Assembly: GCA_944800085.1 (NCBI GenBank) | Contig: CALYLO010000001.1 | Location: 384,501 to 448,500 of the forward strand | Direction: 5' to 3' | Source of the DNA: Paenibacillus melissococcoides | Lineage (GTDB): Bacteria; Bacillota; Bacilli; Paenibacillales; Paenibacillaceae | DNA: 64,000 nucleotides | In this document: positions 18,936-27,727 of the stretch, piece after piece | How the letters are laid out: the number at the start of each line of letters is the position of its first letter | How positions within the stretch are numbered: position 1 is the stretch's first letter | Notes under the pieces: model-generated | What the model was told of the DNA's origin: nothing | The model's input: only the letters and a program-made list of their open reading frames with translations | Database searches by the model: none | Translations under genes and position numbers: made by a program

Positions 18936-18977
18936 TCCCCCTTGTACGGCAGAATGTCTGTCATGCAAGGGGGTTTT
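18936..18977 (+). terminator. Terminator of the metNIQ operon
   Basis: TCCCCCTTG pairs with CAAGGGGG around a loop and is followed by TTTTGT. Confidence 0.8.
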
Positions 18978-19098
18978 GTCATGCGTGCGGGAGCAGGACG
19001 ATGATTTTAGGAAACATTTAAAAAATTCCAGAAGGAGATCAAAGCCGGCTGCAGAAACCGTTCAAGGGACTTATATCTCTTTGGAGGGGGAAGATGTC

Positions 19099-19273
19099 AT
19101 GTTCGAACGAATCGATACGGTGTTTGTACGGGTGCCTGATTTGGATGGAAGCCGCTCATCGGCAATTGCAGGCTGCCGGAGTCGAAGTGTCTGCGGTGGA
19201 GGAGGAACCGGACGTGCGGTGGTTTTCCTTTGAAGATCATTGCGGCAACAGGCTGGAGGAATGCTCCTTCTAA
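19099..19273 (+). pseudogene. VOC (glyoxalase/bleomycin-resistance-like) remnant
   Basis: An ATG at 19099 behind GGAGGGGGAAG starts MFERIDTVFVRVPDLDG, the usual first strand of a VOC domain. The sequence then jumps, in another frame, to EAAHRQLQAAGVEVS and RWFSFEDHCGNRLEEC, the last strands with the C-terminal metal-ligand Glu. The roughly 60 residues between are missing. The gene has been reduced to 175 bp by an internal deletion and is not functional. Confidence 0.72.
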
Positions 19274-19362
19274 CGTATCGTTCCATACCTCCCCAAGTTG
19301 TCCTGCCCTGGCAAATCGCATATACTGAAGAGGAATAATGCGGAGGCCGGGAGGAGGAGAGG

Positions 19363-20148
19363 ATGTTGGAACAGGAGCGCAGGATTGCGCTGATTACCGG
19401 CAGTGCCAAAGGGCTGGGGAAGATGGCCGCGCTCGCCTTGGCCGAAGCCGGACATGACATTGTGCTGAATTACATGCATAGCGAACGCGAGGCAACCGAA
19501 CTCCAACGCCGGATAGCTTCCATGGTCGTCCGCTGCTTGCTCGTGCAAGCCGATATTTCGAAAACGGAAGATGTCAAGCGGCTTGTCTATACGATGAATG
19601 AACGAATAGGCATGGCGGATATCGTCGTCAACAATGCCGGACCCTTCGTCCGGGAACGCCGGCTGTTCGCTGACTATACCGAAGAGGAAATCCTGTTCCT
19701 GCTGAACGGCAACCTGACCGGCGTCATGCTGCTTGATCATATGCTGCTTCCCTCTATGCGCCGGCGCGGGTGGGGACGAATCATCCATTACGGATTCGGC
19801 CATGCGGGAGAAGCGCGTTCCTGGCCTCATCGCGCCGTGTACGCCGCAGCCAAGGTCGGGCTCGTCTCTTTTACGAAGACGCTGGCCGTGGAGGAGGCTC
19901 CGTACGGCATTACGGTCAATATGATCTGCCCCGGAGATATTCGCGGCGACAACAAGGAGCGGCGCATCGACGAGGTGCAGGGCGTGCCGGATGAAGAGAC
20001 GCCTCGGGGCCGTCCGGGGACGGGCGAGGATGTGACCCGGGTCATCCGCTTTTTGTGCGAGGAGCAATCGGATTTCTTCACTGGCAACATCATGAATGTG
20101 TCCGGCGGGCTCGACCCGATACGGGCCAATATCGGCAAGCTTACGTAA
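19363..20148 (+). CDS. SDR-family oxidoreductase
   Basis: 261-aa short-chain dehydrogenase/reductase. The cofactor motif is ITGSAKGLGKMAALALAEAG; NNAG is in VVNNAGPFVRE. The active-site Tyr/Lys pair is AVYAAAKVGLVSFTK. The serine position is replaced by the unusual HYGFGHAGEARSW, so the catalytic Ser is not in its standard place. The C-terminus NIMNVSGGLDPI is normal. Start ATG with AGGAGGAGAGG upstream. Substrate unknown. An IS5-family element lies between this gene and a likely terminator near 21.1 kb. Confidence 0.88.
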   Translation: MLEQERRIALITGSAKGLGKMAALALAEAGHDIVLNYMHSEREATELQRRIASMVVRCLLVQADISKTEDVKRLVYTMNERIGMADIVVNNAGPFVRERRLFADYTEEEILFLLNGNLTGVMLLDHMLLPSMRRRGWGRIIHYGFGHAGEARSWPHRAVYAAAKVGLVSFTKTLAVEEAPYGITVNMICPGDIRGDNKERRIDEVQGVPDEETPRGRPGTGEDVTRVIRFLCEEQSDFFTGNIMNVSGGLDPIRANIGKLT

Positions 20149-20209
20149 GCCGGAGGAACGACTTCCTCGGGAATGCGGGTTTAAAAGTTTATTTTTTGAA
20201 CAACCTCTA

Positions 20210-21041
20210 GGGCGTGTACGCAAACTATCGAAATAGCCAAATATCTGGTAAACTTATCCTATGAGAAGACGATATGAGATACGAGATGACCAATGGGAAC
20301 GACTCAAAGACCTCTTGCCACCGGAACGGAAACCACAGGGTGGACGTCCGGCAATCGATAACCGAAAAATGTTCAATGCCATGCTTTGGGTGATTCGTTC
20401 TGGTGCGCCTTGGCGAGACTTGCCAGAGCATTATGGCTCCTGGAGCAGTGTCTACAGTCGTTTCCGCCGCTGGGAGAAAGCAGGCATCTTTGATCGAATG
20501 CTAGAGGTTCTGGCTGCCAATCCCGATGACGAAAGTGTTATGCTCGATGCTTCCATCGTTCGTGTTCACCAACACGGCGCGGGGGCAAAAGGGGGCAGCA
20601 ATTCCAAGCCATCGGACGATCACGCGGAGGCTTAACCAGCAAGATTCATGCCGTTGTAGACGGCCTTGGCAATCCGCTACGCTTCGAAGTAACCGCAGGC
20701 AACATCAATGATTGTGTAACGGGTTATGAGATCCTGCAAACCCAAGACATACAAGGTAAACATGTTTTGGCGGATCGCGGATACGATACCGATAAAATCA
20801 TTGCGCTTTTGGAAGAGAAACTGGCCCATTCCGTCATTCCCAGTAAGAAGAATCGCACGATCCAACGTACAACCGACTGGTGGTTGTATAAAGAGCGTCA
20901 TCTGGTCGAATGCCTGTTCAACAAACTCAAACATAATCGTCGGCTGGCAACTCGGTACGATAAATTGGCCTGTACTTTTGTTGCCTTCTTAAAGCTGGCC
21001 TCTTCCATGATCTGGTTGGCTTAAGGTTTGCATACACGCCC
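20210..21041. mobile_element. IS5-family (IS427-like) insertion sequence, 832 bp
   Basis: Terminal inverted repeats are GGGCGTGTACGCAAAC at the left and, on the other strand, GGGCGTGTATGCAAAC at the right (15 of 16 match). The element is flanked by TA on both sides (20208-20209 and 21042-21043), the target duplication expected of IS427-type IS5 elements. It carries one transposase split over two overlapping frames. Confidence 0.9.
20261..21024 (+). CDS. IS5/IS427-type transposase, two overlapping frames
   Basis: orfA (20261-20635) encodes the DUF4096 N-terminal domain (RYEIRDDQWERLKDLLPP, APWRDLPEHYGSWSSVYSRF). The DDE domain continues in the -1 frame with AIGRSRGGLTSKIHAVVDGL, ADRGYDTDKIIALLEE and RHLVECLFNKLKHNRRLATR, ending at 21024. 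The shift occurs at the A4G5 stretch near 20584-20594, consistent with the programmed -1 frameshift used by this group. Catalytic D (second) and E (third) are visible. Probably a functional element. Confidence 0.85.
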
Positions 21042-21094
21042 TAGTAAGGGTGTATATTGCGTTATGCTGGAGCTTAATGCCCCTGTCCTGACAA

Positions 21095-21116
21095 GAGCGC
21101 GGTGCGCCGCGCTTTT
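21095..21116 (+). terminator. Probable terminator of the upstream SDR gene, displaced by the IS
   Basis: AGCGCGG and CCGCGCT form a short stem followed by TTTT. It now lies downstream of the IS5-family element, which suggests the IS landed between the SDR and its terminator. Confidence 0.5.
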
Positions 21117-21172
21117 CAGCCGGATGGAGGGCGTTTTTTCATATCGCGTGAGATGAACAGGTGGTAGACAAG

Positions 21173-22339
21173 ATGAGCAGACTGACCAAAGAATTGGCGC
21201 AGGAAATCGTGAGGCGAACGATGCAAGTGATTCACTATAACGTGAACGTCATGGACGAACGAGGGCGGATTATCGGGTCAGGAGACCGTTCGCGTTTATA
21301 CCAGAAGCATGAGGGGGCGCTCATCGCGATTGAACGGAAGGGGCGCTTCGAGATAGACGAGGAGAGCGCGCGGAAGCTGCAAGGGGTGCTGCCCGGCACG
21401 AATCTGGCCATTCAGTTCCAGGGGGAAGTCGTGGGCGTTATCGGCATTACCGGCGATCCGAATGAGGTGACCAAGTACGGCGAGCTGGTGAAAATGACGG
21501 CGGAAATGTATCTGGAGCAAGCCGATCTGCTGGAAAAAGCCCAGTGGGACAAGCGGATGAAGGAGGATTTCCTGTTCTCCGTCATTCATGCGGACGGCAA
21601 GGATAACGACATGCTGCGGCTTCAGGCGGAACGGATCGGATTCAATCCGGACCGGGCGCGCGTCGCATGCATTATGGAGCTAACCGGAACAGAGCGCGCG
21701 GATGCGCTGCCTACGCTCAAGCGGGTGGTGGAGCTGCTGGAGGGGCGGCCCGCCATCGATCTGATCGCCATCCGCAATACGCGCCAAATCGTGCTGTTCA
21801 AGCCGCATCTGCATCCGCGGGAGCCCGGGGCCGATATATGCGATGGCATCGGCCGCATCCGCAGGCTGCTGGAGGAGAAGCAGATTGCGCCGCTCCGCAT
21901 CGCCGTCGGCAAGGCGTATTCCGGCATCGGCGGCTTAATCGCGTCCTACCGCTCCGCGCAGGATACGATGCGGGCGGGCCAGGCGATTTTCCCGGAGCAG
22001 ACGGTATATTATAGCGAAGACATGCCGAATGAGACAGTAGCAGCCAATGTCAAGCCATCATGGATAGGGGAAGAGCTGAGGCGGCTATGGCGGCGGTTCG
22101 CGCAGGAGGACAAGAGCGGGGAGCTGCAGCAGACGCTGCAGGCTTATTATGAGGAGAACGGCGAGCAGCAACGTATCGCGGACCGATTGGCGATTCACCG
22201 CAATACGCTTCGTTACCGCCTGCAGCGCATCCATGAAGCGACCGGCAAGGACCCGAAGCATTTTCGCGATTTATATACGCTGATGACGGCCCGGTGGTTA
22301 AGCGCCCTGGGGGACAAGGAGAACGAGAGCAGCGTCTGA
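21173..22339 (+). CDS. CdaR-family transcriptional regulator (sugar-diacid type)
   Basis: 388-aa activator. The N-terminal diacid-recognition domain (about 1-130) starts LTKELAQEIVRRTMQVIHYN with NVMDERGRIIGSGD. A GGDEF-like middle domain follows, and a C-terminal HTH_30 (ADRLAIHRNTLRYRLQRI) binds DNA. It lies just upstream of a GntP permease and a glycerate kinase, the same arrangement as E. coli cdaR-regulated glycerate/sugar-diacid genes, so the likely effector is glycerate or a related acid. ATG 21173 with AGGTGG upstream is preferred over GTG 21161. Confidence 0.93.
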   Translation: MSRLTKELAQEIVRRTMQVIHYNVNVMDERGRIIGSGDRSRLYQKHEGALIAIERKGRFEIDEESARKLQGVLPGTNLAIQFQGEVVGVIGITGDPNEVTKYGELVKMTAEMYLEQADLLEKAQWDKRMKEDFLFSVIHADGKDNDMLRLQAERIGFNPDRARVACIMELTGTERADALPTLKRVVELLEGRPAIDLIAIRNTRQIVLFKPHLHPREPGADICDGIGRIRRLLEEKQIAPLRIAVGKAYSGIGGLIASYRSAQDTMRAGQAIFPEQTVYYSEDMPNETVAANVKPSWIGEELRRLWRRFAQEDKSGELQQTLQAYYEENGEQQRIADRLAIHRNTLRYRLQRIHEATGKDPKHFRDLYTLMTARWLSALGDKENESSV

Positions 22340-22413
22340 GCGGGCTGGCTTCTATTGTGCATTTGAACAAAAAACATGCTAAGTAAAGCGCTGTATTTCA
22401 TTTTTATGCATGA

Positions 22414-22426
22414 TGAAGCGCTTTCA
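22414..22426. promoter_or_regulatory. Near-palindromic operator (TGAAGCGCTTTCA), cre-like
   Basis: TGAAGCGCTTTCA differs from the CcpA site TGAAAGCGCTTTCA by one missing base. It sits about 60 bases before the gntP start. A half-site AAAGCGCT lies at 22385. It may be a cre site or the CdaR operator; which one cannot be decided here. Confidence 0.4.
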
Positions 22427-22484
22427 CATTACAGGTACAGTAATAGTACAAGGATTTGATATAACACCTTAGGGGGAGTACACT

Positions 22485-23753
22485 ATGGACGTATCTGTAA
22501 CTGTGCTCGGTGCTTTGACGGCATTGGTCGTAGCCATTGTGTTGATATTGCGCAAAGTTCCTCCGGCGTACGGCATGATGATTGGCGCGCTCGCCGGCGG
22601 GATTGTCGGCGGAATCGGGCTGGTCGATTCCGTGAACCTGATGATGGATGGCGCCAAGGGCATGATCCCGGCCGTGCTGCGCATCCTGGCGGCCGGCGTG
22701 CTGGCCGGCGTCCTGATTGAGTCGGGCGGGGCCAAGACGATCGCCGAGACGCTGGTCCGCAAGGTCGGCGAGACGCGCGCCTTGTTCGCGCTGGCGTTCG
22801 CGACGATGGTCCTGACGGCGGTCGGCGTCTTCATCGACGTCGCGGTCATCACAGTGGCGCCGATTGCGCTCGCGATTGCCCAGCGCGCCGGCTTGTCCCG
22901 CATGGCTATACTTCTCGCCATGATCGGCGGCGGCAAGGCCGGCAACATTATGTCGCCCAATCCGAACGCCATCTCGGCGGCGGAGGCATTTGACATTCCG
23001 CTGACATCGATGATGATGGCGGGCATTATCCCGGCTCTGTTCGGGCTTATTGTCACCTATATCATCGCGAAGCGGCTGACGAAGAAGGGCACGATGATTG
23101 CCGCTGAAGAAAGCGTTGACAATGGTGAGCAGCAGCTTCCAAGCTTCCTGGCGGCGATGATGGCTCCGCTGACGGCGATTGTGCTGCTGGCGCTGCGCCC
23201 GTTGGCCGGCATCGTCATCGACCCGATTATCGCACTGCCGGCCGGCGGCCTCGTTGGCGCCTTGTGCATGGGCCGCATCAAGCATATCAATCAATATGCG
23301 ATATCGGGCCTCGGCAAAATGACGGGCGTGGCCGTCATGCTTCTCGGCACGGGAACGCTGGCGGGCATTATATCGAACTCGCAATTGAAAGATGTCATCA
23401 TCAACAGCCTGGCCTCTTCCGGCCTGCCGGCTTACTTGTTGGCTCCGATAAGCGGCGCGTTCATGTCCTTGGCCACCGCCTCGACGACGGCAGGCACGGC
23501 GGTCGCAAGCTCGGTGTTCGGCTCGACGATTATGGAGCTTGGCGTCGCTTCCCTGGGTGCGGCGGCCATGATTCATGCCGGTGCGACCGTCCTCGACCAT
23601 ATGCCTCACGGCAGTTTCTTCCACGCGACGGGCGGAAGCGTTAACATGGCGATGAAGGAGCGGCTGCGTCTCATTCCGTATGAGACGGTGATCGGTCTTG
23701 TCCTGGCCATCGTCTCGACATTGGTGTTCGGCGTATTCGGCTGGTTCTTGTAA
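22485..23753 (+). CDS. GntP-family permease (glycerate/gluconate type)
   Basis: 422-aa inner-membrane transporter with about 12 hydrophobic segments. Typical stretches are VPPAYGMMIGALAGGIVGGI, ESGGAKTIAETLVRKVGE, GGGKAGNIMSPNPNAISAAE and HAGATVLDHMPHGSFFHATG. The family imports gluconate, glycerate or similar acids with protons. Neighbours (CdaR-type regulator before, glycerate kinase after) point to glycerate. RBS AGGGGGAG lies eight bases before the ATG. Confidence 0.93.
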   Translation: MDVSVTVLGALTALVVAIVLILRKVPPAYGMMIGALAGGIVGGIGLVDSVNLMMDGAKGMIPAVLRILAAGVLAGVLIESGGAKTIAETLVRKVGETRALFALAFATMVLTAVGVFIDVAVITVAPIALAIAQRAGLSRMAILLAMIGGGKAGNIMSPNPNAISAAEAFDIPLTSMMMAGIIPALFGLIVTYIIAKRLTKKGTMIAAEESVDNGEQQLPSFLAAMMAPLTAIVLLALRPLAGIVIDPIIALPAGGLVGALCMGRIKHINQYAISGLGKMTGVAVMLLGTGTLAGIISNSQLKDVIINSLASSGLPAYLLAPISGAFMSLATASTTAGTAVASSVFGSTIMELGVASLGAAAMIHAGATVLDHMPHGSFFHATGGSVNMAMKERLRLIPYETVIGLVLAIVSTLVFGVFGWFL

Positions 23754-23817
23754 CCCGGGATTCCCCCGGGGAGCAGTGGCCGTTGGTTAAGGTTTGATGG
23801 AGAGGGAGTGTAGAGAA

Positions 23818-24963
23818 ATGAAGGTTGTAATTGCTCCGGACTCATTTAAAGAGAGCTTGTCCGCAATGGAGGCATGTCACGCGATAGAAAAAGGATGGCG
23901 CCATGTATACCCTGAAGCGGAAATCATACATGTGCCCATGGCTGATGGCGGCGAAGGCACGGTCCAGTCCTTGGTCGATGCGACGGGCGGACGCTTGATC
24001 CACCGCGAAGTGACAGGACCGCTTGGCGCGCCCGTGACCGCGTTCTACGGCTTGCTTGGCGACGGGAAGACGGCGGTCATCGAGATGGCGGCCGCCTCGG
24101 GTCTTGCGCTTGTGGCGCCAGACCAGCGCAATCCGCTCGCGACGACGACGCGCGGCACCGGCGAGCTGATTCAGTCGGCGCTGGACGAAGGCGTCAGCAC
24201 GATTATTCTCGGCCTGGGGGGCAGCGCCACGAACGACGGCGGCGCGGGCATGGCACAGGCGCTCGGCGTGCGGCTGCTTGACGCCGCTGGCGCGGAAATC
24301 GGCCATGGCGGCGGAGAACTGCATCGCATTGCCCGCATCGACGTGAGCGGAGCCGATCCGCGGCTGAAGAGAGTGGCCTTCGTGGCCGCGTGCGATGTGG
24401 ACAACCCGCTGACCGGCGAGCGGGGGGCCTCGGCCGTATTCGGCCCTCAGAAAGGCGCCGGGCCGGACATGGTGCGGCAGCTCGACGCCAATCTCGCCCA
24501 TTATGCGGCGATGATTAAGACGAGCTTGGGACGCGATGTGGCCGGGATTCCCGGCGGCGGCGCAGCCGGAGGACTTGGCGCGGGCGTGCTCGCCTTTTTG
24601 GACGCCGAGCTGAAGCGGGGCGTCGATATCGTCATCGAAGCGACCGGGCTCGCTTCGCATGTGAAGGATGCGGATCTCGTCATTACGGGAGAAGGCCGCA
24701 TCGACAGCCAGACGATTTACGGCAAGACGCCAATGGGCGTGGCCAACACAGCCAAGCGGTATGGCGTGCCGGTCATCGGCATCGCGGGCTCGCTGGCGGA
24801 CGGGCATGAAGTGGTGCATGCGCACGGCATCGATATGGTCTTCACGATCGTGCCCGGCGTATGCAGCCTGGACGAAGCGATGAGACAAGCCGCTGCCAAT
24901 ATGGAGCGCACGGCGCGCAACATTGCGAAGACATTGCAATGCGGCGGCAGTCTGACAAAATAA
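23818..24963 (+). CDS. Glycerate kinase
   Basis: 381-aa kinase of the GlxK/GarK family that phosphorylates D-glycerate (to 2- or 3-phosphoglycerate; GarK and GlxK types make 2-phosphoglycerate). It begins MKVVIAPDSFKESLSAMEAC and has MADGGEGTVQSLVDAT, GLGGSATNDGGAGMAQALG and ITGEGRIDSQTIYGKTPMGV, all family signatures. The ATG at 23818 (RBS GAGAGGGAG) is the family start; upstream codons in the frame are not conserved. It forms an operon with the GntP permease, allowing growth on glycerate. Confidence 0.96.
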   Translation: MKVVIAPDSFKESLSAMEACHAIEKGWRHVYPEAEIIHVPMADGGEGTVQSLVDATGGRLIHREVTGPLGAPVTAFYGLLGDGKTAVIEMAAASGLALVAPDQRNPLATTTRGTGELIQSALDEGVSTIILGLGGSATNDGGAGMAQALGVRLLDAAGAEIGHGGGELHRIARIDVSGADPRLKRVAFVAACDVDNPLTGERGASAVFGPQKGAGPDMVRQLDANLAHYAAMIKTSLGRDVAGIPGGGAAGGLGAGVLAFLDAELKRGVDIVIEATGLASHVKDADLVITGEGRIDSQTIYGKTPMGVANTAKRYGVPVIGIAGSLADGHEVVHAHGIDMVFTIVPGVCSLDEAMRQAAANMERTARNIAKTLQCGGSLTK

Positions 24964-24974
24964 GGCGAGTGATA

Positions 24975-25016
24975 TGGGGCGGACGCTTCCTTGTGGGAAG
25001 GGGCCGCCTCTTTTTA
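24975..25016 (+). terminator. Terminator of the glycerate operon
   Basis: GGGCGGACGCTTCC pairs with GGAAGGGGCCGCC (imperfect) and is followed by CTTTTTATG. Confidence 0.65.
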
Positions 25017-25117
25017 TGTTATGACGGTCACAAAAAAGTTCATCTTGCTCATGTCGATATATGAAGAATTGCATGCTGACATGATATACTGGTAAGTAAG
25101 AGGCAAGGAAATCGATA

Positions 25118-26863
25118 TTGGCTTTTCTTCGCTCGACGAATCTACCTCTATACCGAGAGGAGGCGGACATCATAGAATTCAGGGTCAAGGATTTGTTACA
25201 GATCGACACATTGAAGCAAGCGTTCGTCGTCAGCGGCAAGCAGGGTCTGAACAACCTTGTTCGCGGAGTGACAATAATTGAAGCGCCGGATATCGCCGAG
25301 TGGATCAACGGGGGAGAATTGCTGCTGACCAGTCTGTACCCGCTCCAATCTTTCGATTATAGCGAGCAGCAGACCTTCATGGCGCAGTTGTCTGATAAGA
25401 AAGTAAGCGCTCTCGTTATCAAGACGGGGCGATTCGTTCATGATATTCCATCCGGCATCATTGAAGCATCTGAGACGCTTCATCTGCCTGTCATTCAAAT
25501 CCCGAAGCAAATTCCTTATCGTGAAATCATGTATCCGGTGATGGAATTACTTTTTAACAAACAAGTGGTAAAGCTCAAGTATTTTAAAGAAGTCCATGAC
25601 CGATTTATCGCGCTTACGCTTGCCAATAAAGGTGCGGAAAATATTATCATGTCCTTGAAAAAACTGATTGGCAACCCGGTTACTCTATATGACCGGAACT
25701 TTTATCCCATATCGGCAACCGATCCGGATCTGGTGCAGTTTGAGGTGCTGGATCACGAGGAAGTGGATGGTGCCCGCATCGATACGGAATTTGCTTGTTA
25801 CCGGCAGCGCGTGCTCTACCCGGAATGGGGGAACCGGACGTGCGGGCATCTTGTTGTTCCGGTAGAAACAGTAAACCATATCAAGATACATCTCGTTATC
25901 CATGAGACGCGCAAAACCGTGGAAGCGCTCGATTTCATTGCCATTGAAAACGCAGCCACCTCCTTGTCGCTCGATCTCGTAAAGCAGTATGCCGTAGCCG
26001 AAGTGGAGATGAAATTCAAAGACGACTTAATCGATGATCTGCTGAACGCCAAGATCGAATCGCTCCAGAGCGTATACCAGAGGGCCAATTTGATTGGCTG
26101 GGATTTGAACAAGACCTATGTTGTCGTGCTGTTCCGGCTCCAGATTATGGATGGTCACGATGAGAAGGAACAGGATCTGTACAGTCTTCATCATCCATAT
26201 CAGCGCTTGCTGTATGATATGATTCAGCGGGAGCTGCCGGAAGGCACTATCCGGATACGTAACGATCAGCTCGTTGTACTGTGGGGAATCGAGACTCCTC
26301 CAGCGGATAAAACAGCCTCCTTGCGCATGATAAAGGCGGCAGCCAGGAATATCCAGCACACATTTTGCAAACGTATTCAAAGCATCGATCTGCAGGTTGG
26401 CATCGGGAACGCGGCCCATTCGATATCCGAGCTGCCCCGGAGCTATAAGGAAGCCCAAGATGCATTGCAGCTTGGGACATTGATTAATGGCAATTCCGCG
26501 ATTTCCGCCTTTTCGGATTTGGGCATATACCGCTTGCTCTGCCAAATCGAAGATGCCGACGAACTGGCGAAGTTCATTCCGCTTTCGTTAAAAAAATTGC
26601 TCGCCTACAAACAGCCGAACCGGGATGATTTAATCAAAACGCTGCAGACGTTTTTGGAGCATCATCAAAATGCCGCCAAAACAGCCGAGGAGCTCTACGT
26701 CCACTATAAGACCGTGACCTACCGGATTGAACGGATCAAGGAGATTACCGGCATGGATATGGATGACCCGGATGAGATGCTGTCGGTCCAAGTCGGATTG
26801 AAAATTCTCGTCTTGCTCAACGATCATCCGGTCGCATCGCATCCAGAGCTTGTGGGCGTGTAA
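25118..26863 (+). CDS. pucR: PucR-family purine-catabolism regulator
   Basis: PucR-type regulator of the allantoin/purine pathway. The N-terminal PucR domain starts FRVKDLLQIDTLKQAFVVSG and includes GVTIIEAPDIAEWINGGELL. A GGDEF-like domain lies in the middle, and HTH_30 at the C-terminus reads TAEELYVHYKTVTYRIERI. From the TTG at 25118 it would be 581 aa. The best RBS (GAGAGGAGG, 25155-25163) is instead eight bases before an ATA codon at 25172, exactly where family members begin (I/M-EFRVKDLL). The gene lies upstream of the all cluster on the same strand, so it is the likely activator of that cluster. Confidence 0.9.
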   Translation: MAFLRSTNLPLYREEADIIEFRVKDLLQIDTLKQAFVVSGKQGLNNLVRGVTIIEAPDIAEWINGGELLLTSLYPLQSFDYSEQQTFMAQLSDKKVSALVIKTGRFVHDIPSGIIEASETLHLPVIQIPKQIPYREIMYPVMELLFNKQVVKLKYFKEVHDRFIALTLANKGAENIIMSLKKLIGNPVTLYDRNFYPISATDPDLVQFEVLDHEEVDGARIDTEFACYRQRVLYPEWGNRTCGHLVVPVETVNHIKIHLVIHETRKTVEALDFIAIENAATSLSLDLVKQYAVAEVEMKFKDDLIDDLLNAKIESLQSVYQRANLIGWDLNKTYVVVLFRLQIMDGHDEKEQDLYSLHHPYQRLLYDMIQRELPEGTIRIRNDQLVVLWGIETPPADKTASLRMIKAAARNIQHTFCKRIQSIDLQVGIGNAAHSISELPRSYKEAQDALQLGTLINGNSAISAFSDLGIYRLLCQIEDADELAKFIPLSLKKLLAYKQPNRDDLIKTLQTFLEHHQNAAKTAEELYVHYKTVTYRIERIKEITGMDMDDPDEMLSVQVGLKILVLLNDHPVASHPELVGV

Positions 26864-26896
26864 GCAAAACAGCATACTGTCACTTTGCCCAGCCAG

Positions 26897-26944
26897 ACTC
26901 CGCCTTAGGAGAGCAACGAGCTCTTTGCAAGCGGAGTTTTTGGC
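26897..26944 (+). terminator. Terminator after pucR
   Basis: ACTCCGC pairs with GCGGAGT across a loop that has its own small hairpin (GAGAGCAACGAGCTC-like), followed by TTTTTGG. Confidence 0.6.
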
Positions 26945-26985
26945 GTCTCGACATTCGAATCTCGTATATGATGTGACGCCGCTTA

Positions 26986-27560
26986 CTACCATCTCCCATA
27001 CAAGTCAGGAATGTAGATGTATGTGCGTAAAGCCTTAATAGCAAACTCCCCGTTGGTCAGGAAAGAGTAAGTGCACGGAGGTTCTTTTGACCAATCTCCC
27101 ATCGAGTAAGGAAGGCGTAGATGTGCGTAGTTCCTTTAATAGCAAACTCCTCGTTGGTCAGGAAAGAGTAAGTGCACGGAGGTTCTTTTGACCAATCTCC
27201 CATCGAGTAAGGAAGGCGTAGATGTGCGTAGTTCCTTTAATAGCAAACTCCTCGTTGGTCAGGAAAGAGTAAGTGCACGGAGGTTCTTATGAGCAGTCTC
27301 CCATCGAGTCAGAAGGCGTTAGATGGGCGCAGTTCCTTATTAACAAACTCCCCGTTGGTCAGGAAAGAGTAAGTGCACGGAGGTTCTTATGAGCAGTCTC
27401 CCATCGAGTCAGAAGGCGTTAGATGGGCGCAGTTCCTTATTAACAAACTCCCCGTTGGTCAGGAAAGAGTAAGTGCACGGAGGTTCTTATGAGCAATCTC
27501 CCATCGAGTCAGGAAGGCGAAGATGTGCAGTTCCTTAATAGCAAACTCCCAAAGGTCTCA
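26986..27560. repeat. Tandem array of a 100-101-bp unit built from two ~50-bp halves
   Basis: About five and a half copies follow each other. Copies start near 27091, 27192, 27293, 27393 and 27493, giving periods of 101, 101, 100 and 100 bases, with a diverged copy at about 26986. Each unit contains two similar halves: CAATCTCCCATCGAGTCAGG... and CAAACTCCCCGTTGGTCAGG..., both continuing GAA-G-GTA-TG-CG and ending in a GTTCCTT/GTTCTTT motif. The deeper unit is therefore about 50 bp. No ORF spans it. Copies 3 and 4 are almost identical, which suggests recent unequal exchange. The next 150 bases (to about 27715) hold a degenerate copy and nothing recognisable. Confidence 0.85.
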
Positions 27561-27727
27561 GGATGCATCTGCGTGCTGCCTTTATATGCAGGATCCCCAG
27601 CACTCAGAGCTAGGTTCTTGCACGCATGACTTGGGTAAAATGGTCCCTTTATCCTTGCTTGCAGCATAGATAGTCAGGCTGTTGATTGCTCAGTGGCACC
27701 CAAGACATTAGCCCTTCAGGCGGACCT

